Shown here one piece after another: positions 63,811 through 64,000 of a DNA stretch of 64,000 bases. Position 1 is the stretch's first letter. Every line of letters begins with the position of its first letter. The stretch spans positions 73,177,501 through 73,241,500 of the forward strand of contig NC_088920.1 in the NCBI RefSeq assembly GCF_038396675.1, written 5' to 3'. A program made the translations under genes and the position numbers. Source of the stretch: Hydra vulgaris (Eukaryota > Cnidaria > Hydrozoa > Anthoathecata > Hydridae). The notes under the pieces are model-generated. The model was given only the letters and a program-made list of their open reading frames with translations. It was not told the origin of the DNA and made no database searches.

Positions 63811-64000
63811 TGAGTGTGTGAGAACGAGTGAGCGCACGAGTGTGTGAGTAAGCAGGCTAAGGACTAAGGCAGGATTAAGTAAGTTAAGTAAGGACTAAGT
63901 AAGTAAGTAAGAAAAAAATACGGCCGTATAAAATATAAAGACTGTAAGAAAAAAACATAACTAAGTAGGCCTACTAAGATAAAGTAAAGACAGAATAAGT
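63811..64000 (+). repeat. GTAAG-rich repeat region
   Basis: Same order as 7966-8150: GTGTGAG, AGTAAGTAAG, TACGGCCGTATA, AGTAGGCCTACTAAG. The window ends here, presumably just before another core. Confidence 0.75.

Noticed and set aside
63562..63847. Two 91-residue frames on opposite strands
   Set aside because: They are produced by the 51-bp tandem repeat, whose length is a multiple of three.

Overview
The window is very AT-rich animal-type DNA dominated by a Maverick/Polinton-class (adintovirus-like) element. Hallmarks read directly from the sequence are a protein-primed family B DNA polymerase (23431-29220), a retroviral-type DDE integrase (34380-35675), an FtsK/A32-like packaging ATPase (30373-31622), an adenain-type cysteine protease (complement 10591-11754), a candidate major capsid protein (39569-41290) and a set of Arg-rich core-like peptides. 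TATA boxes, GT-AG introns, an (AT)n microsatellite and degenerate eukaryotic transposons show a metazoan host. The base composition would suit a cnidarian such as Hydra, but the host cannot be fixed from the sequence.

Layout. (1) 1-7285, left arm: small genes, almost all on the minus strand. They encode death-fold proteins (one death-effector-like, two death-domain-like), a TRAF-like zinc-finger/coiled-coil/MATH protein, an acidic protein with SUMO-interaction-like motifs, tail-anchored peptides and several spliced genes. (2) 7551-8289: a tRNA-like box A/box B segment, about five copies of a 60-bp repeat, and GTAAG-rich sequence. (3) 8290-15861: basic peptides, protease, an exonuclease-like gene, unknown genes and dUTPase, several with TATA boxes. 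(4) 15890-22170: a plus-strand tandem array of about 15 small genes, nearly all preceded by the same poly-T/AG/ATTACATAATAAAA leader; one is a MATH protein, many are Cys-rich paralogues. (5) 22169-42593: PIF1-like helicase (two frameshifts), DNA polymerase, a tandemly duplicated gene, another death-domain protein, ATPase (one frameshift), integrase, capsid genes and core peptides. (6) 42600-48450: promoter, a 29-bp triplicate repeat, then host-like DNA with a dead PIF/Harbinger transposase, a long AT microsatellite and a second dead transposase. (7) 48450-53280: an inverted, diverged, largely broken copy of repeat plus arm (plus-strand genes). (8) 53290-64000: a second direct copy of the left arm, closely similar to region 1 but with many breaks and a 2978-bp DNA transposon (54992-57969, 8-bp target duplication), ending in another tRNA-like segment and tandem repeat.

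Read together, the core genes replicate, package and integrate the element. The arm carries a compact set of animal innate-immune adaptor folds (death domain, death-effector domain, TRAF/MATH, SUMO-interaction motifs) with no evident effector domain; I infer that it modulates host TNF/TRAF/caspase signalling. Three independently decaying copies of the arm allow intron structure and gene conservation to be checked inside the window. Frameshifts in core genes mean this copy is either a degrading endogenous element or carries homopolymer errors.
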